From contig JAAYEH010000479.1 in the NCBI GenBank assembly GCA_012728855.1, forward strand, positions 29,739 to 93,738: DNA of 64,000 bases. The letters run 5' to 3'. The position numbers and the translations under genes were made by a program. The DNA is from Rhodopirellula sp. (GTDB lineage Bacteria > Planctomycetota > Planctomycetia > Pirellulales > Thermoguttaceae). Below, piece after piece: positions 9,009 through 18,039 of this stretch; the first letter of the stretch is position 1; the number at the start of each line of letters is the position of its first letter. The notes under the pieces were generated by a model. That model was not told where the DNA came from, did not search any database, and saw only the letters and a program-made list of their open reading frames with translations.

Positions 9009-10184
9009 TTAGCCGATGATCCGCTTCCACCGCTCCATGTTCCACTGGGCCTTTTCGGCCGGGGACATGCGGCTGAAATCGGGCTCTTCCACAAAACCGT
9101 TTGACGGCATCGCCGCCGTCGTCGGCGCCGCTTTCGGCGCGACTGCGGCGCCGCTCCCCCCATAGCTCGTCATCGTCGCGGTCTGCTGGAGGTCGTCTTC
9201 CAGCGAGCGATAGGGCTTGATGCCGAGCTTGCGGATATCGGAGTGATAGGCGCGGACGGCTTCCTCCGGACCGACCTGATCGTCGGCTACCGCACGAAGG
9301 TACTTCACGAAGGTGAGCTGATCCTCGGCGCTGTTGATCTTCCGCCCGTAAAGGGCGACTCGCGCCCCGTACTTCTTTGCCTCCCAGAGCATATGGAAGG
9401 CGTCGTAGGTGGTGCCGGATGAACCGCCGAGAACCCCCACGACCAGAGAACGGTCGTAGCCGGCCAATGCCTCCATGGCGGCTGGTCCGAAGTACGGGAT
9501 CTTCAAGAATAGAGGACGGCCCGAACGCGTCACACCGGCCAACGCCCGCACGATCTGGTCGTTGACGAAGCGGGCGACGTCCTTGGGCGGATGCTCGCCG
9601 GGCGCGTTGGGGGCAAAGACTTCGAGGAAATGCCGGAAGCCTTTGCTCTCCGCTTCCAGGCGAAAGGCGCGATAGGCTTCGAGTGTTTCGCGGTCGCGGT
9701 CGGTGTCGTTGTTGAACGTGCAGGAGTAGAGCCCCAGGTCGGCCCCGCGGCCTCGCTCGGCCGGTGCGCACTCGAGCTTCCCGCACATGATGTGGTCCAG
9801 CGTGGCAGTGCGGAACGGGCGAGAAGGCTGCGACGTGTAGCGCCCGCTGCCGGAGGCCAGCCAGATGTCGGTGGTGTCGTTGGCCCGAACCGCCGGAGTA
9901 ATGTGGCTTGAGTCAAACAGCCGCTCCTGGATCGTCAGCACCTCGTTGGAGCTGGCGCTCATCAGCATGATGTCGACCAGCCCCTGCCGTACGATGTCGC
10001 GCATCAACTGCCGATACTCGGACAAGTCTCGGAAGCGAGCTTCGTGGGCGTAGTGCTCGGGACTCCGGCCGGGCGCCGCCAGGCCAAACGCCATGTCGGC
10101 ATCTTTGGCGTCGGCAAGGATGAAGTCGCGGCAGGCCGAATCGGCCAGAATCCGCGCGAGTTTCAGATCCAACGACTTCTGCAT
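9009..10184 (-). CDS. DeoC/LacD-like aldolase-fold protein of unknown substrate
   Basis: The 391-residue product opens LDLKLARILADSACRDFILADAKDADMAFG and has alternating beta-strand and helix segments that fit a TIM barrel. A lysine in PLFLKIPYFGPAAM lies where class I aldolases carry the Schiff-base residue, and VVGVLGGSSGTTYDAF looks like a phosphate-binding loop. This suggests the DeoC/FbaB/LacD class I aldolase superfamily, but I cannot name a substrate and the assignment is tentative. A flexible Ala/Pro-rich linker leads to a short C-terminal helix (FSRMSPAEKAQWNMERWKRI). I start at ATG 10184, with GGAG about ten bases upstream, rather than at the upstream in-frame 10229. The gene is convergent with the GspF-type gene. 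Confidence 0.6.
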   Translation of the reverse strand: MQKSLDLKLARILADSACRDFILADAKDADMAFGLAAPGRSPEHYAHEARFRDLSEYRQLMRDIVRQGLVDIMLMSASSNEVLTIQERLFDSSHITPAVRANDTTDIWLASGSGRYTSQPSRPFRTATLDHIMCGKLECAPAERGRGADLGLYSCTFNNDTDRDRETLEAYRAFRLEAESKGFRHFLEVFAPNAPGEHPPKDVARFVNDQIVRALAGVTRSGRPLFLKIPYFGPAAMEALAGYDRSLVVGVLGGSSGTTYDAFHMLWEAKKYGARVALYGRKINSAEDQLTFVKYLRAVADDQVGPEEAVRAYHSDIRKLGIKPYRSLEDDLQQTATMTSYGGSGAAVAPKAAPTTAAMPSNGFVEEPDFSRMSPAEKAQWNMERWKRIIG

Positions 10185-10484
10185 AGCTGCCAGTCTCCAA
10201 AAAACCGGAATAATCCTGAAAGCCGCCACAGCAGCCGCGCCGGCCTCCGCCCCACGCGCGGCCCATTGGGCACTGCGGTTAAACGACCAATTCGCAACAC
10301 CTTAGAACCTTTACAGGGGTGCGTAGTCTTCCTAAGCTTCCAAGTATAACCCACGGTTGAGTTTGCCGCCAGAACCCTACTTTGGGCTGGGGTGTCCGCA
10401 AGCCGCGTAGTCCTTGCCCGGAGCTTTCCGCCGAACTATCCTGGCATCCAGTCTTTGCGCTCCCCACTGCGAAGAGGAACTGCC
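10185..10484. other. Divergent intergenic region
   Basis: This 300-bp stretch lies between the minus-strand aldolase-like gene and the plus-strand esterase, so promoters for both are expected here. The esterase frame is open upstream to 10392, but its extra residues lack homology-like character. I see no gene, operator or clear hairpin. Confidence 0.45.
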
Positions 10485-11387
10485 ATGATGTTGATGCACC
10501 GCTGCCGCTGTTCGATCTCCGTGTTGACGTTTGGGCTTCTCTTGACCGGAACCTGCCTGCTTGATGCAGCCGAGGAGCCCAAGACAGAACTGCTGTGGCC
10601 CGATGGCGCGCCGGGCGCCAAGGGGGATCAACCTCAAGACAAACCGATGCTGATTATCCATCTACCCCCCGCCGACAAGGCGAATGGTGTGGCGGTCGTC
10701 GTTTGTCCCGGCGGCGGCTATGGGCATCTGGCCATGGATCACGAAGGACAGCAGATTGCCGATTGGTTCAACTCGTTCGGCGTGGCCGCTTTCATCTGCG
10801 ACTATCGGCATCGCGGCAAGGGCTACGGCCACCCGGCCCCGCTGATGGACGCGCAGCAGGCGATCCGCACCGCGCGAGCCCGCGCCAAGGAGTTTCGCCT
10901 GGATCCCAAACACATTGGAATCATGGGTTTCTCTGCCGGGGGCCATTTGGCCTCGACTGCGGGGACGCACTTCGACGCGGGCGACGCCGAATCAGCGGAT
11001 CCGATCGCGCGAGTGAGCAGCCGTCCCGATTTCATGATCCTGTGTTATCCGGTCATTGCCTTCGACGAGCCGTTTTCGCATCGCGGTTCCCAGCGCAACC
11101 TGTTGGGGGAGAATCCCGAGGCGGCGTTGGTCCGCAGTCTCTCCAACGAAAAGCAGATCACGCCCGAAACGCCGCCCACTTTTCTCTTCCATACCGATGA
11201 AGACAAGGGTGTTCCCGCGGAAAACAGCGTGATGTTTTACTTGGCGCTGCGGCGCGCGGGCGTGCCGGCCGAGATGCACATCTACCGCGTCGGGCGTCAC
11301 GGGTTGGGCCTGGCGGGCGAGACTCCCGGTGCGCGTCATTGGCCCAAGCAGTGCGAGGATTGGATGCGGAGTCTGCTGAAATTCTGA
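10485..11387 (+). CDS. Secreted alpha/beta hydrolase (BD-FAE/acetyl-xylan esterase type)
   Basis: A 300-residue esterase begins at ATG 10485, with GAGG upstream (a second ATG follows at 10488). The signal peptide spans about residues 1-27 (CSISVLTFGLLLTGTCLLDAA). The mature protein has the hydrolase fold: oxyanion loop VVVCPGGGYGHLAMDHEG, nucleophile Ser in GFSAGGHLAS (about residue 155), acid Asp in FHTDEDKGVP and His in GRHGLGLA. This matches the BD-FAE/esterase group that removes acetyl or feruloyl groups from plant polysaccharides. The exact ester is unknown. It stands alone on the plus strand and converges with the histidine kinase gene six bases downstream. Confidence 0.88.
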   Translation: MMLMHRCRCSISVLTFGLLLTGTCLLDAAEEPKTELLWPDGAPGAKGDQPQDKPMLIIHLPPADKANGVAVVVCPGGGYGHLAMDHEGQQIADWFNSFGVAAFICDYRHRGKGYGHPAPLMDAQQAIRTARARAKEFRLDPKHIGIMGFSAGGHLASTAGTHFDAGDAESADPIARVSSRPDFMILCYPVIAFDEPFSHRGSQRNLLGENPEAALVRSLSNEKQITPETPPTFLFHTDEDKGVPAENSVMFYLALRRAGVPAEMHIYRVGRHGLGLAGETPGARHWPKQCEDWMRSLLKF

Positions 11388-11393
11388 GCGCCG

Positions 11394-12866
11394 CTACGAT
11401 TCGCAATCGCGCCGCCTCTCGGCAAACAACTCGTTCAACCTCTCCAGGTCGACCGGTTTGACGAGGTGGGCGTCGAAGCCGGCGTCGAGGGCTTGGCGCC
11501 GGTCGTCCGGCTGTCCGTATCCGGTCAGTGCCACCAGGAAAACACCGTCGTTCTGCGGATTTTTTCGGACGGCGCGGGCAACCTGGTAGCCGTCGAGTCC
11601 CGGCAGGCCGATGTCGACCAGGGCGACCTCGGGGCGTTGGAATTCGATCATCTCCAGTCCCTGCAAGCCGGATTCGGCTACGGCGACTTCGTGGCCGTCG
11701 AGTTCCAGTACGGTCTGGAGCATTTCCCGGGCGTTGGGGTTATCTTCGACGACGAGGATCCGCATCTCCGAAACGTTGGACTCGGGCGCGGAATGCCTTG
11801 CCGTGCGCCGCGCGGGAGTCGTCAGGGGCAGTCGGACCGTGAAGGTGCTGCCACGGCCGAGGCCCTTGCTCTCCGCCACGACCGTGCCGCCATGGAAGCC
11901 GACCAGGCTTCGCACCAGGGCCAAGCCAATCCCCATTCCGCCGTTGGACTTGGCCAGCGAACTTCCCTCCTGGACGAACGGCTCGAAGATGAAGTCGAGC
12001 TTATCGGGGTCGATGCCGATGCCGTCATCTCGGATGCGGACGATCACTTCCGATCGATCGTGTTCGGCAATCAACCGGATGTGCCCGCCCGGTTCGGTGT
12101 ACTTTGCGGCGTTGGTCAACAGATTGGCGAAGATCTGGTGGAGGCGCGTCGGATCCCCTTGTACGTAGATCGGGCAGCGTGGAACGTCGAGATCGAATCC
12201 AAGTCGGTTTTCACCGATCAACGGCAGCACGACCTGCACCGCCTGATGGATTGTCTCGCGGAGGTCAATGGCTTCCTTGCGAAGTTCGATTTTGCCTTCG
12301 CAGATCCGGGAGACGTCGAGGAGGTCGTCCAAGAGGCGGGTCATCTGGCGGCTTTGCGTGTCGATGACGTCGCGGGCGCGGCTGAGTACCCTCTGGTCGT
12401 CCGCGGCGCGCTGCAAGATGCGGGACGCATTGACGATGGCCGCCAAGGGGGTGCGCAGTTCGTGGGAGAGAACGGCGAGAAACTGATCGCGTCGCCGCAG
12501 GGCTTTGCGGTTCTCCTCTTCGCGCCGCTTTCGCTGCGTGATGTCGCGAAGCGTGGCCAGATGCGCGCGATTCCCCTGCCATTGGATTTCGACCGCCCGC
12601 ATCTCCGCAACACGGCGCTCGCCATCGGGGGCGAGGTAGTCGATCTCCGTCGCCACGTCTTTGGCGATGGAGATTTCGAGTCGATTGCCCCGCAACTGCG
12701 CGCAGGTACGCCCCAACATGACCGCTGCCTGCTGATTCACGAAACGAATCGTCAAATCGTCGCCGACGACAAGGATCCCGTCCGCGCATTGTTCGACGAT
12801 CGCCTGGAACCGGGCATCGCTCGCTTCAAGTCCGCGTTGCAGAACCTCTTTCGTCTGGACGCTCAT
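11394..12866 (-). CDS. Soluble PAS hybrid histidine kinase with C-terminal receiver
   Basis: This 490-residue kinase has no membrane segment, so it should sense an internal signal. A PAS domain (about 12-125, IVEQCADGILVVGDDLTIR) is followed by a HisKA domain with the H-box LSHELRTPLAAIVNASRIL (about 135-205). The HATPase_c domain has the N box ANLLTNAAKYTEP and glycine motifs DDGIGIDP and GGMGIGLALVRSLV (about 245-355). A REC domain (about 372-484) has phospho-acceptor Asp in ALVDIGLPGLDG and Lys in LVKPVDLERL. It begins 30 bp after the CsrA-REC fusion on the same strand, so the two probably form one signalling unit, with the fusion as a likely phosphorelay partner (inference). Confidence 0.93.
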   Translation of the reverse strand: MSVQTKEVLQRGLEASDARFQAIVEQCADGILVVGDDLTIRFVNQQAAVMLGRTCAQLRGNRLEISIAKDVATEIDYLAPDGERRVAEMRAVEIQWQGNRAHLATLRDITQRKRREEENRKALRRRDQFLAVLSHELRTPLAAIVNASRILQRAADDQRVLSRARDVIDTQSRQMTRLLDDLLDVSRICEGKIELRKEAIDLRETIHQAVQVVLPLIGENRLGFDLDVPRCPIYVQGDPTRLHQIFANLLTNAAKYTEPGGHIRLIAEHDRSEVIVRIRDDGIGIDPDKLDFIFEPFVQEGSSLAKSNGGMGIGLALVRSLVGFHGGTVVAESKGLGRGSTFTVRLPLTTPARRTARHSAPESNVSEMRILVVEDNPNAREMLQTVLELDGHEVAVAESGLQGLEMIEFQRPEVALVDIGLPGLDGYQVARAVRKNPQNDGVFLVALTGYGQPDDRRQALDAGFDAHLVKPVDLERLNELFAERRRDCES

Positions 12867-12896
12867 CGGATATCAGCCCAACCGATGTTGAACACT

Positions 12897-13676
12897 TTAC
12901 CTGTCCGCCGAGCAGGTACATGTTTCCTGAAGTTCGCGCGAAATCTCGTGGACCAGGGATTCCGGGTTTACCGGCTTGGGGAACCATCGATCGATGCCCC
13001 GTGGACCGGTGGCCACCCCGAGTTCGCTCGGCGATGTACCGCTGATGGCAAACACCTTGAGGTCGGCAAGCCGCGGATTGTCGCGGATCGAAGCGATGGT
13101 AGCGCGGCCGTCCAGCCGCGGCATCATCATGTCCAACAGGACGACGTCCGGCCGCTCGTGCGTGGCGAGGTAATCCATCGCGGCGGAACCGTCGCCGGAG
13201 GTGGCCACGTCGAACCCGCTCACCCGCAGGAAGCCAGCCAGTAGTTCGCACTCATTGGCGTCGTCTTCCACAACGAGCGTGCGGCAAGCGCGGGGCGGCC
13301 CCGTCGCGGCGCTGGGCTCGGACTTGATCGCGGCGGCCTCGGCTTCCAGGGCTTCGAACTCATGCAGGATCTTCTGGTACGTCTCTTCCGCCTGTTCGAC
13401 CATGCCGCGATCCAGCAGCTTTCGGAACAGGTGCAAGGCGAGATTGGCCGCATGCAGCCGATTGCGCACCGCATGCGACAGGCGGCGAGTGGGCGAGATC
13501 ACGCCGGAACCCGGCAGCGCTTCGTCGTCGACGAGTTCTTCGCGCAGGATGCGAACGTCTTTCGGGGCTTTCACTCCCAAACGGGCCGTGTTTCCCTTGA
13601 TCCGCAACACCTCGAGTGTTACGCCGAGATTGGGGAAAACGAGCTTCTCGCCTTCGCGGCGGGAAAGAACTAACAT
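12897..13676 (-). CDS. CsrA - DHp-like helical linker - REC fusion
   Basis: The start is ATG 13676, with AAGGAGG six bases upstream; the longer open frame to 13925 is not needed. Residues 1-50 are a complete CsrA RNA-binding domain (MLVLSRREGEKLVF ... VRILREEL), keeping the arginine that in CsrA contacts GGA motifs in mRNA leaders. Residues 60-108 form a helical pair beginning RRLSHAVRNRLHAANLALHL, which resembles a histidine-kinase dimerisation helix with an H-box-like SHAVRNRL. Residues 130-250 are a receiver domain (LVVEDDANE, phospho-acceptor Asp in VVLLDMMMPRLDG, Ser/Thr in FAISGTSPS, Lys in FPKPVNPES). A single protein may thus couple phosphorylation to translational control. It is cotranscribed with the hybrid kinase downstream. 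Total length 259 residues. Confidence 0.9.
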   Translation of the reverse strand: MLVLSRREGEKLVFPNLGVTLEVLRIKGNTARLGVKAPKDVRILREELVDDEALPGSGVISPTRRLSHAVRNRLHAANLALHLFRKLLDRGMVEQAEETYQKILHEFEALEAEAAAIKSEPSAATGPPRACRTLVVEDDANECELLAGFLRVSGFDVATSGDGSAAMDYLATHERPDVVLLDMMMPRLDGRATIASIRDNPRLADLKVFAISGTSPSELGVATGPRGIDRWFPKPVNPESLVHEISRELQETCTCSADR

Positions 13677-14008
13677 GGTGGCCTCCTTTCCAACATTACG
13701 CGCAGAGCGGCTTGGGTCAACGCGCGCTCCGTCTCCAAGGATTTGCTTCACGCCGGACAACACCGCTTCATCGGACCCGCCTGCAGGGCAGGCGGAACCG
13801 CATGACCATTGCTCGACATCCTTGTCGGAAAGGACTCCACACGGGGAGAAAGGGCTTCCTGCCCATACAATTCTCCGGTCGTCCGCTATCGTTCTACTCA
13901 AAGAACGGATTTTCGACAAGCCCAACTGTTGTCGTTCCCCTCCGCTGGGTAGTTCGGCGAGTGGAAGGCTGCGACGAGATTGACGCCGCTGGCGGAACGA
14001 ATGACAGG
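13677..14008. other. Intergenic region upstream of csrA-REC
   Basis: This 332-bp stretch should carry the promoter of the CsrA-REC/kinase unit and the 3' side of the GH3 gene, both on the minus strand. A perfect 8-bp-arm palindrome (13777-13784 and 13788-13795) resembles a short REP-type repeat. No gene is convincing. Confidence 0.45.
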
Positions 14009-15706
14009 CTATCCCGCGACTGAAGCGATGGTCCGCGACGACGACCGTTGCGACGAGGTGGGGGCGCAGAGCCGTTCGACGTCGCCCAAGTCGTTGAGCA
14101 GGCAGGGGTGCTTGTATTGTTCCATGTTGCCGCCCAACCCGGAGGTTCGCTGCAGGCGAAGACGTTCCCAGGCGCCGTGCGGTATCTTGCGGAGTTGAAG
14201 TGGGCGGAGACGCCCGGACTCGAGTCGTTCGGCATACTCGCGGTTCATCAGCGACAGATGCCGATCGATGCTTCCGGGCAGAACCTCGTCCGCCACCGCA
14301 CCTATACCCCCTTCGAGCAGTAGCTCGTAGCCCGCGGGATCACCGAAAACCGGAGCGACGCTGAATGTCTCCATAGGCAGACCGACTTCGAGGAAGCCGC
14401 TGCGGACCGCGGAGACGACCTGGAACTCGCTCAACTTCTCTCCGGTAATGTTAGAGTAGTGCGCCCCTTTGTTGAGAAATTCGAGGATCGGCACTGTGCC
14501 TTCAAAACCGACGCACCGGATCAGGTCGTGAATGTCGTAGCGATAGAACCCGCTGGAAGTTGTCAGCACGATAAAATAGTTCTGGTTCTCCTCCAGTTCG
14601 TGGGCTTCCAAAACCGTGGGATGCGGTTTTCCGTACTCGGCTTCGGGGATGAACTCGAAAAAGCTGTGAACATAGTCGAGCATCCCGGCGGGTGTGCCGT
14701 CCCGGAAAGGCAGCGTCATACGGCCCTCGCTGGCCGACAGACCGTGGTCGCGAATCGCCGTATCGCCATAGTACTTCCGCAGGCACGGAAGATAGGCGCC
14801 GGCCGAACCGCCCGTCCAAATGGCGAGGACCGACAATGCCGGCCAGAAGTCGCGGGGAAAAAGTGCGCCGGTTCGCTCGACGATCCGCTCCAGTTCCCTC
14901 GCCCGCGCCGGGTCGCGACGTGCGATCCAGCGGCGAAGGCTGTCGCGGACTTCGCCGGGCATATCTACCCAGTCGGAGAGGGCGCCGTCGAAAAGGTCGC
15001 GGATCAGGGATTCCCGGCGACCGTCGGCCAATCGCGCCAATTCGACCAGGGTGCTTGGGTTGGCGGTGACGATCATCCCGACGCTGCGGTCGGCAAGGGA
15101 CAGACGTAAGGCCGTGTAACGCTTAGCGATAGGATCGCAAATCTTCGTCAATGCGCGGGGTAGGAGAAAAATCGGCCGGCTGATCCAGGGTGCGGTCTCG
15201 GCCGCCAGCCCGCTGATGTTGCCGCAGGGAGTGCCCCCCTCGGTGGCGAACTGCCGCCAGTTACTGCTGAACTGCAGCGTTCTCTTGCGCAGCAGATCCG
15301 TATGGTCCGCATAGGTCCGCAGACCCCACAGGTTCCACCCCTTGCGATATTCGTTGAAGAATTCGCGGGTGACCGGGATGTACTTGGCGTCGCCGGTTGT
15401 TCCGGAGGTGAGGGCAAACATCAGCAAACGCGTACCGGGCCCGAATAACGCGCGCAGGTCGCCTCGCTTCAGCCGTTCGATGTAGGGCCGGTAGTCGTCG
15501 TACGAGGTGATCGGCACCTCTCTGCGAAAATCCTCCACCGTACGAATTCGCGCGAAATGGTGGCGGCGGCCGAAAACGCTCTGGGTGTGACGGCGAATTT
15601 TCTCCAAGAGAACCTGCCGCTGGATTTCACGCCCCCGATCAGCCGCCGACAGAAACTGCCGGACCTGGAGGCCCCGCGCCAGAAGATAGCTCCTTTGAAC
15701 GATCAT
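14009..15706 (-). CDS. GH3-family acyl-adenylate/amide synthetase
   Basis: The GH3 family (named after plant auxin-conjugating enzymes) adenylates a carboxylic acid and joins it to an amine, often an amino acid. Visible marks include the family N-terminus (LLEKIRRHTQSVFGRRHHF), the ATP-binding loop LMFALTSGTTGDAKYIPVT, WTGGSAGAYLPCLRKYYGD, and the adenylate-binding segment VLTTSSGFYRYDIHDLIRCV. I start at ATG 15706 (AAGGG about 11 bases upstream), giving 565 residues and a family-like N-terminus. A GTG start at 15820 would add 38 residues. It ends the minus-strand cluster with the PKS and the FAAL, so it may conjugate the polyketide acid to an amine (inference). Confidence 0.85.
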   Translation of the reverse strand: MIVQRSYLLARGLQVRQFLSAADRGREIQRQVLLEKIRRHTQSVFGRRHHFARIRTVEDFRREVPITSYDDYRPYIERLKRGDLRALFGPGTRLLMFALTSGTTGDAKYIPVTREFFNEYRKGWNLWGLRTYADHTDLLRKRTLQFSSNWRQFATEGGTPCGNISGLAAETAPWISRPIFLLPRALTKICDPIAKRYTALRLSLADRSVGMIVTANPSTLVELARLADGRRESLIRDLFDGALSDWVDMPGEVRDSLRRWIARRDPARARELERIVERTGALFPRDFWPALSVLAIWTGGSAGAYLPCLRKYYGDTAIRDHGLSASEGRMTLPFRDGTPAGMLDYVHSFFEFIPEAEYGKPHPTVLEAHELEENQNYFIVLTTSSGFYRYDIHDLIRCVGFEGTVPILEFLNKGAHYSNITGEKLSEFQVVSAVRSGFLEVGLPMETFSVAPVFGDPAGYELLLEGGIGAVADEVLPGSIDRHLSLMNREYAERLESGRLRPLQLRKIPHGAWERLRLQRTSGLGGNMEQYKHPCLLNDLGDVERLCAPTSSQRSSSRTIASVAG

Positions 15707-15958
15707 CTCCCTGCGTACCCTTACTCCAACAATCGCCCTTGTACCGGTCAGGATATCATACGCTGGTCGAAAAGCCCAACTCGGATATTGGCGAAACGCA
15801 TCAACGAGTGGGGCTGGCACCCTCGTTTTTCAGTGTTTCGCCACTACTGAATGCCAAGAGACGCTCGGGTTGTGGCGGAGCCAACAGCACACACGGCGCC
15901 GTCCTGGCAACCCCCATGCCGGTGACGCTCGGCAGGGTGTCTGCCAGGATCGCCAAAG

Positions 15959-17929
15959 TCATGACACCGGCCCCGGTTTCTCGACGTCGGGCGGAGGCAA
16001 GTCCGCGAGGCTTCGATCGATGTAGGTGCAGTGCCACAGTTGCGTGGAAATCACGCCGACCAGGCCCATCTCGATGAACAGCCGCCGGAAGCCCTTCCGA
16101 ATGCCCCGGAACTCATCCCGCCACCGCCCGACCGCCTCGGGGTCGAAATAGCCCGCCTTGCGAAGCGAAGACTCGCTTAACAACTGCTCGCCCCACGGTG
16201 GAATCGGCGCCTCGTGGAAGGCGTCCAACGGTGCGTGGAGCAGTTGTTTGCGACCCTCGGTGACGGCCGGCGGAAGCCATCGCCCGGCCAGCTTGCGTTG
16301 GAGATACTTGTCGACCAGTCCTCGCAACTTCCAGCGGGGATGGAGCCGCGCCAAAAACCCGACCAGGTCTTCGTCGAGGAAGGGATACCGCGGCTGGACG
16401 GAGGCATGCATCGCCGAGCGGTCGCCGCGAGCCGTGAGGTGCAATCCGGCCAGGTGGATTTTCGCCCCCATGTAAACGCCCCGATTCAACGGATGCCACT
16501 TCCGCATCCGCGCACCGTCCAGCCCCAGATCTTCATAGCCCAGATAGTCGCCGGTCGCGTCGAGCATTGCGTCGCTAAAAAATCGGTGTTTCGTCGTGCT
16601 CGTCAGGTGATAGACCAAGAGCCAGGCGTTATGGCCTCCAGCAAGCTCCTCCGCTTGCGCGATCTTTGCCCAGGGATAGTCCCGCCAGTGACGAACCTGC
16701 AAATAGCGCCGGAAGCCGCGGCGGTTTAGCGCCAGTCCCGGTATCAGATCGAGGTAGCCGAGCTTCTTGTCGATGCGAAACCAGGGATAGCCCGCCTGCC
16801 ATTCGTCGGCGCCTTCGCCGGTCAGCACGACTTTGCCGCCGGCCGTGTGGACCGCCTCCGCCAGGCGAAACAGCGCAGCCGCCGACGTATCGATCACGGG
16901 GCTTTCGGCTGCCCGCACGAGGCGAGGGAAGACGCCCAGGATGTCCGACGGGGTGCAGTGCACTACCGTCGGCGATGATGTGCCGACGTGCTTCGCGACG
17001 ACATCGGCACCCGCCGATTCGCGGAGATGGGGATGTTCGATCCGGAACGTACAGGTCGGCAGCGGTTCGCCCCGAATCCGGCGGGCCATGGCCACGATCA
17101 TGCTTGAATCCAGGCCGCCGCTTGAATAGGCCATCACCGGAACATCGGTCCTCAATCGGCGGCGAATCGCCTCGAACAATAACGCATCGTACCGGTCGAC
17201 CAGCTTCGACGCTTCCCCGTCCTCCTCCTGCCCACGATCGGGGAAATCCATTTGCCACCAGGTTCGCTCGCGAGGCTCGGAGGCTTCCTTCGAGCGATCG
17301 ATGGTGAGAGAGCGACCGGGCAAGAGCGAATAAACCCCCTTGAAGCACGTCAGCGGGCCGGGCAGGCCGAAGAACGTGAAGATCTGGCTGATGCCGCGCA
17401 GTTCCGGCCGCGGCTCGACCATCCCGGAGGCGAGAAGAACCTTGATTTCCGAAGCGAACAAAAGCCAATCGCCTTGGCGCGTCCAGTGCAGTGGGCAGAC
17501 CCCAAACCGGTCGCGAGCCAGCAGCAACCGCCGCCGGCGCCGGTCCCACAAGGCCAGCGCGAACTGTCCGCTGAGCGCGTCGAGCATTTCCTCCCCATGG
17601 TCTTCCCAGAGGTGTGGCAGCAGGGCTTCGTCCGCGGCGCCGGAAATGCGGTGCCCGTGGCTCTCGAGGCGGTTCCGCAACTGCGGAGCGTTGGACAAGG
17701 CGCCGTCGAACGCGGCGACTACGGTGCCGTCCTCGCCCGCCGGCAAAGGGCGAGGCATGTTCGGGCCGACCAGTCGAAGCCGCCGCACGACGAGCCCAAA
17801 CCCCGGCTCCTCCGCGCCGACTTCGTCATCCGGTCCGCGATGGCGCATCGCCGCGGCCATGCGACCGAGAATACCGCCGGGGACCGAACGCCGCTGCTGC
17901 AAATCGATAATGCCGGCGATACCGCTCAT
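15959..17929 (-). CDS. Asparagine synthetase B-like protein lacking the catalytic Cys
   Basis: This 656-residue protein has the AsnB layout: an N-terminal class II glutamine amidotransferase domain (about 1-190, with RHRGPDDE) and a C-terminal ATP-pyrophosphatase domain (about 230-600, with PP-loop YSSGGLDSSMIVAMARRI). The conserved N-terminal sequence in active enzymes is Met-Cys-Gly-Ile, where Cys becomes the N-terminal nucleophile. Here it reads MSGIAGI, with Ser in its place, so glutamine hydrolysis is probably lost. Relatives with a non-functional amidotransferase domain (beta-lactam synthetase, CarA of carbapenem synthesis) form amide bonds within substrates. It may use ammonia or another amine. 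The gene lies between the LeuA-like and GH3 genes on the same strand. No clear ribosome-binding site precedes the ATG. Confidence 0.88.
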   Translation of the reverse strand: MSGIAGIIDLQQRRSVPGGILGRMAAAMRHRGPDDEVGAEEPGFGLVVRRLRLVGPNMPRPLPAGEDGTVVAAFDGALSNAPQLRNRLESHGHRISGAADEALLPHLWEDHGEEMLDALSGQFALALWDRRRRRLLLARDRFGVCPLHWTRQGDWLLFASEIKVLLASGMVEPRPELRGISQIFTFFGLPGPLTCFKGVYSLLPGRSLTIDRSKEASEPRERTWWQMDFPDRGQEEDGEASKLVDRYDALLFEAIRRRLRTDVPVMAYSSGGLDSSMIVAMARRIRGEPLPTCTFRIEHPHLRESAGADVVAKHVGTSSPTVVHCTPSDILGVFPRLVRAAESPVIDTSAAALFRLAEAVHTAGGKVVLTGEGADEWQAGYPWFRIDKKLGYLDLIPGLALNRRGFRRYLQVRHWRDYPWAKIAQAEELAGGHNAWLLVYHLTSTTKHRFFSDAMLDATGDYLGYEDLGLDGARMRKWHPLNRGVYMGAKIHLAGLHLTARGDRSAMHASVQPRYPFLDEDLVGFLARLHPRWKLRGLVDKYLQRKLAGRWLPPAVTEGRKQLLHAPLDAFHEAPIPPWGEQLLSESSLRKAGYFDPEAVGRWRDEFRGIRKGFRRLFIEMGLVGVISTQLWHCTYIDRSLADLPPPDVEKPGPVS

Positions 17930-17941
17930 TGGTTGTTAGAG

Positions 17942-18033
17942 CCTATCCCAAAACCTTGGCGGAGAGGGGGACAGGCACATTTTGCTCCGAAGACTCCGCA
18001 AAATGAGCCAGTCCCCGGCGGTTTTGGGATAGG
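17942..18033. repeat. Palindromic element A (GGGGAC-core family)
   Basis: Outer arms CCTATCCCAAAACC (17942-17955) and its complement (18020-18033) enclose a second inverted pair with GGGGACAGGCAC on one side and GAGCCAGTCCCC on the other. The inner arms match element D (48643-48743) in inverted orientation. A 9-bp direct repeat GGTTGTTAG lies at 17931-17939 and 18032-18040, but it overlaps the right arm, so its status as a target duplication is doubtful. It lies between the LeuA-like and AsnB-like genes and could act as a terminator or attenuator in the cluster. Confidence 0.85.
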
Positions 18034-18039
18034 TTGTTA

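Noticed and set aside
13677..13925. 83-residue N-terminal extension of the CsrA-REC fusion
   Set aside because: A strong AAGGAGG site and the standard CsrA N-terminus mark the start at 13676.
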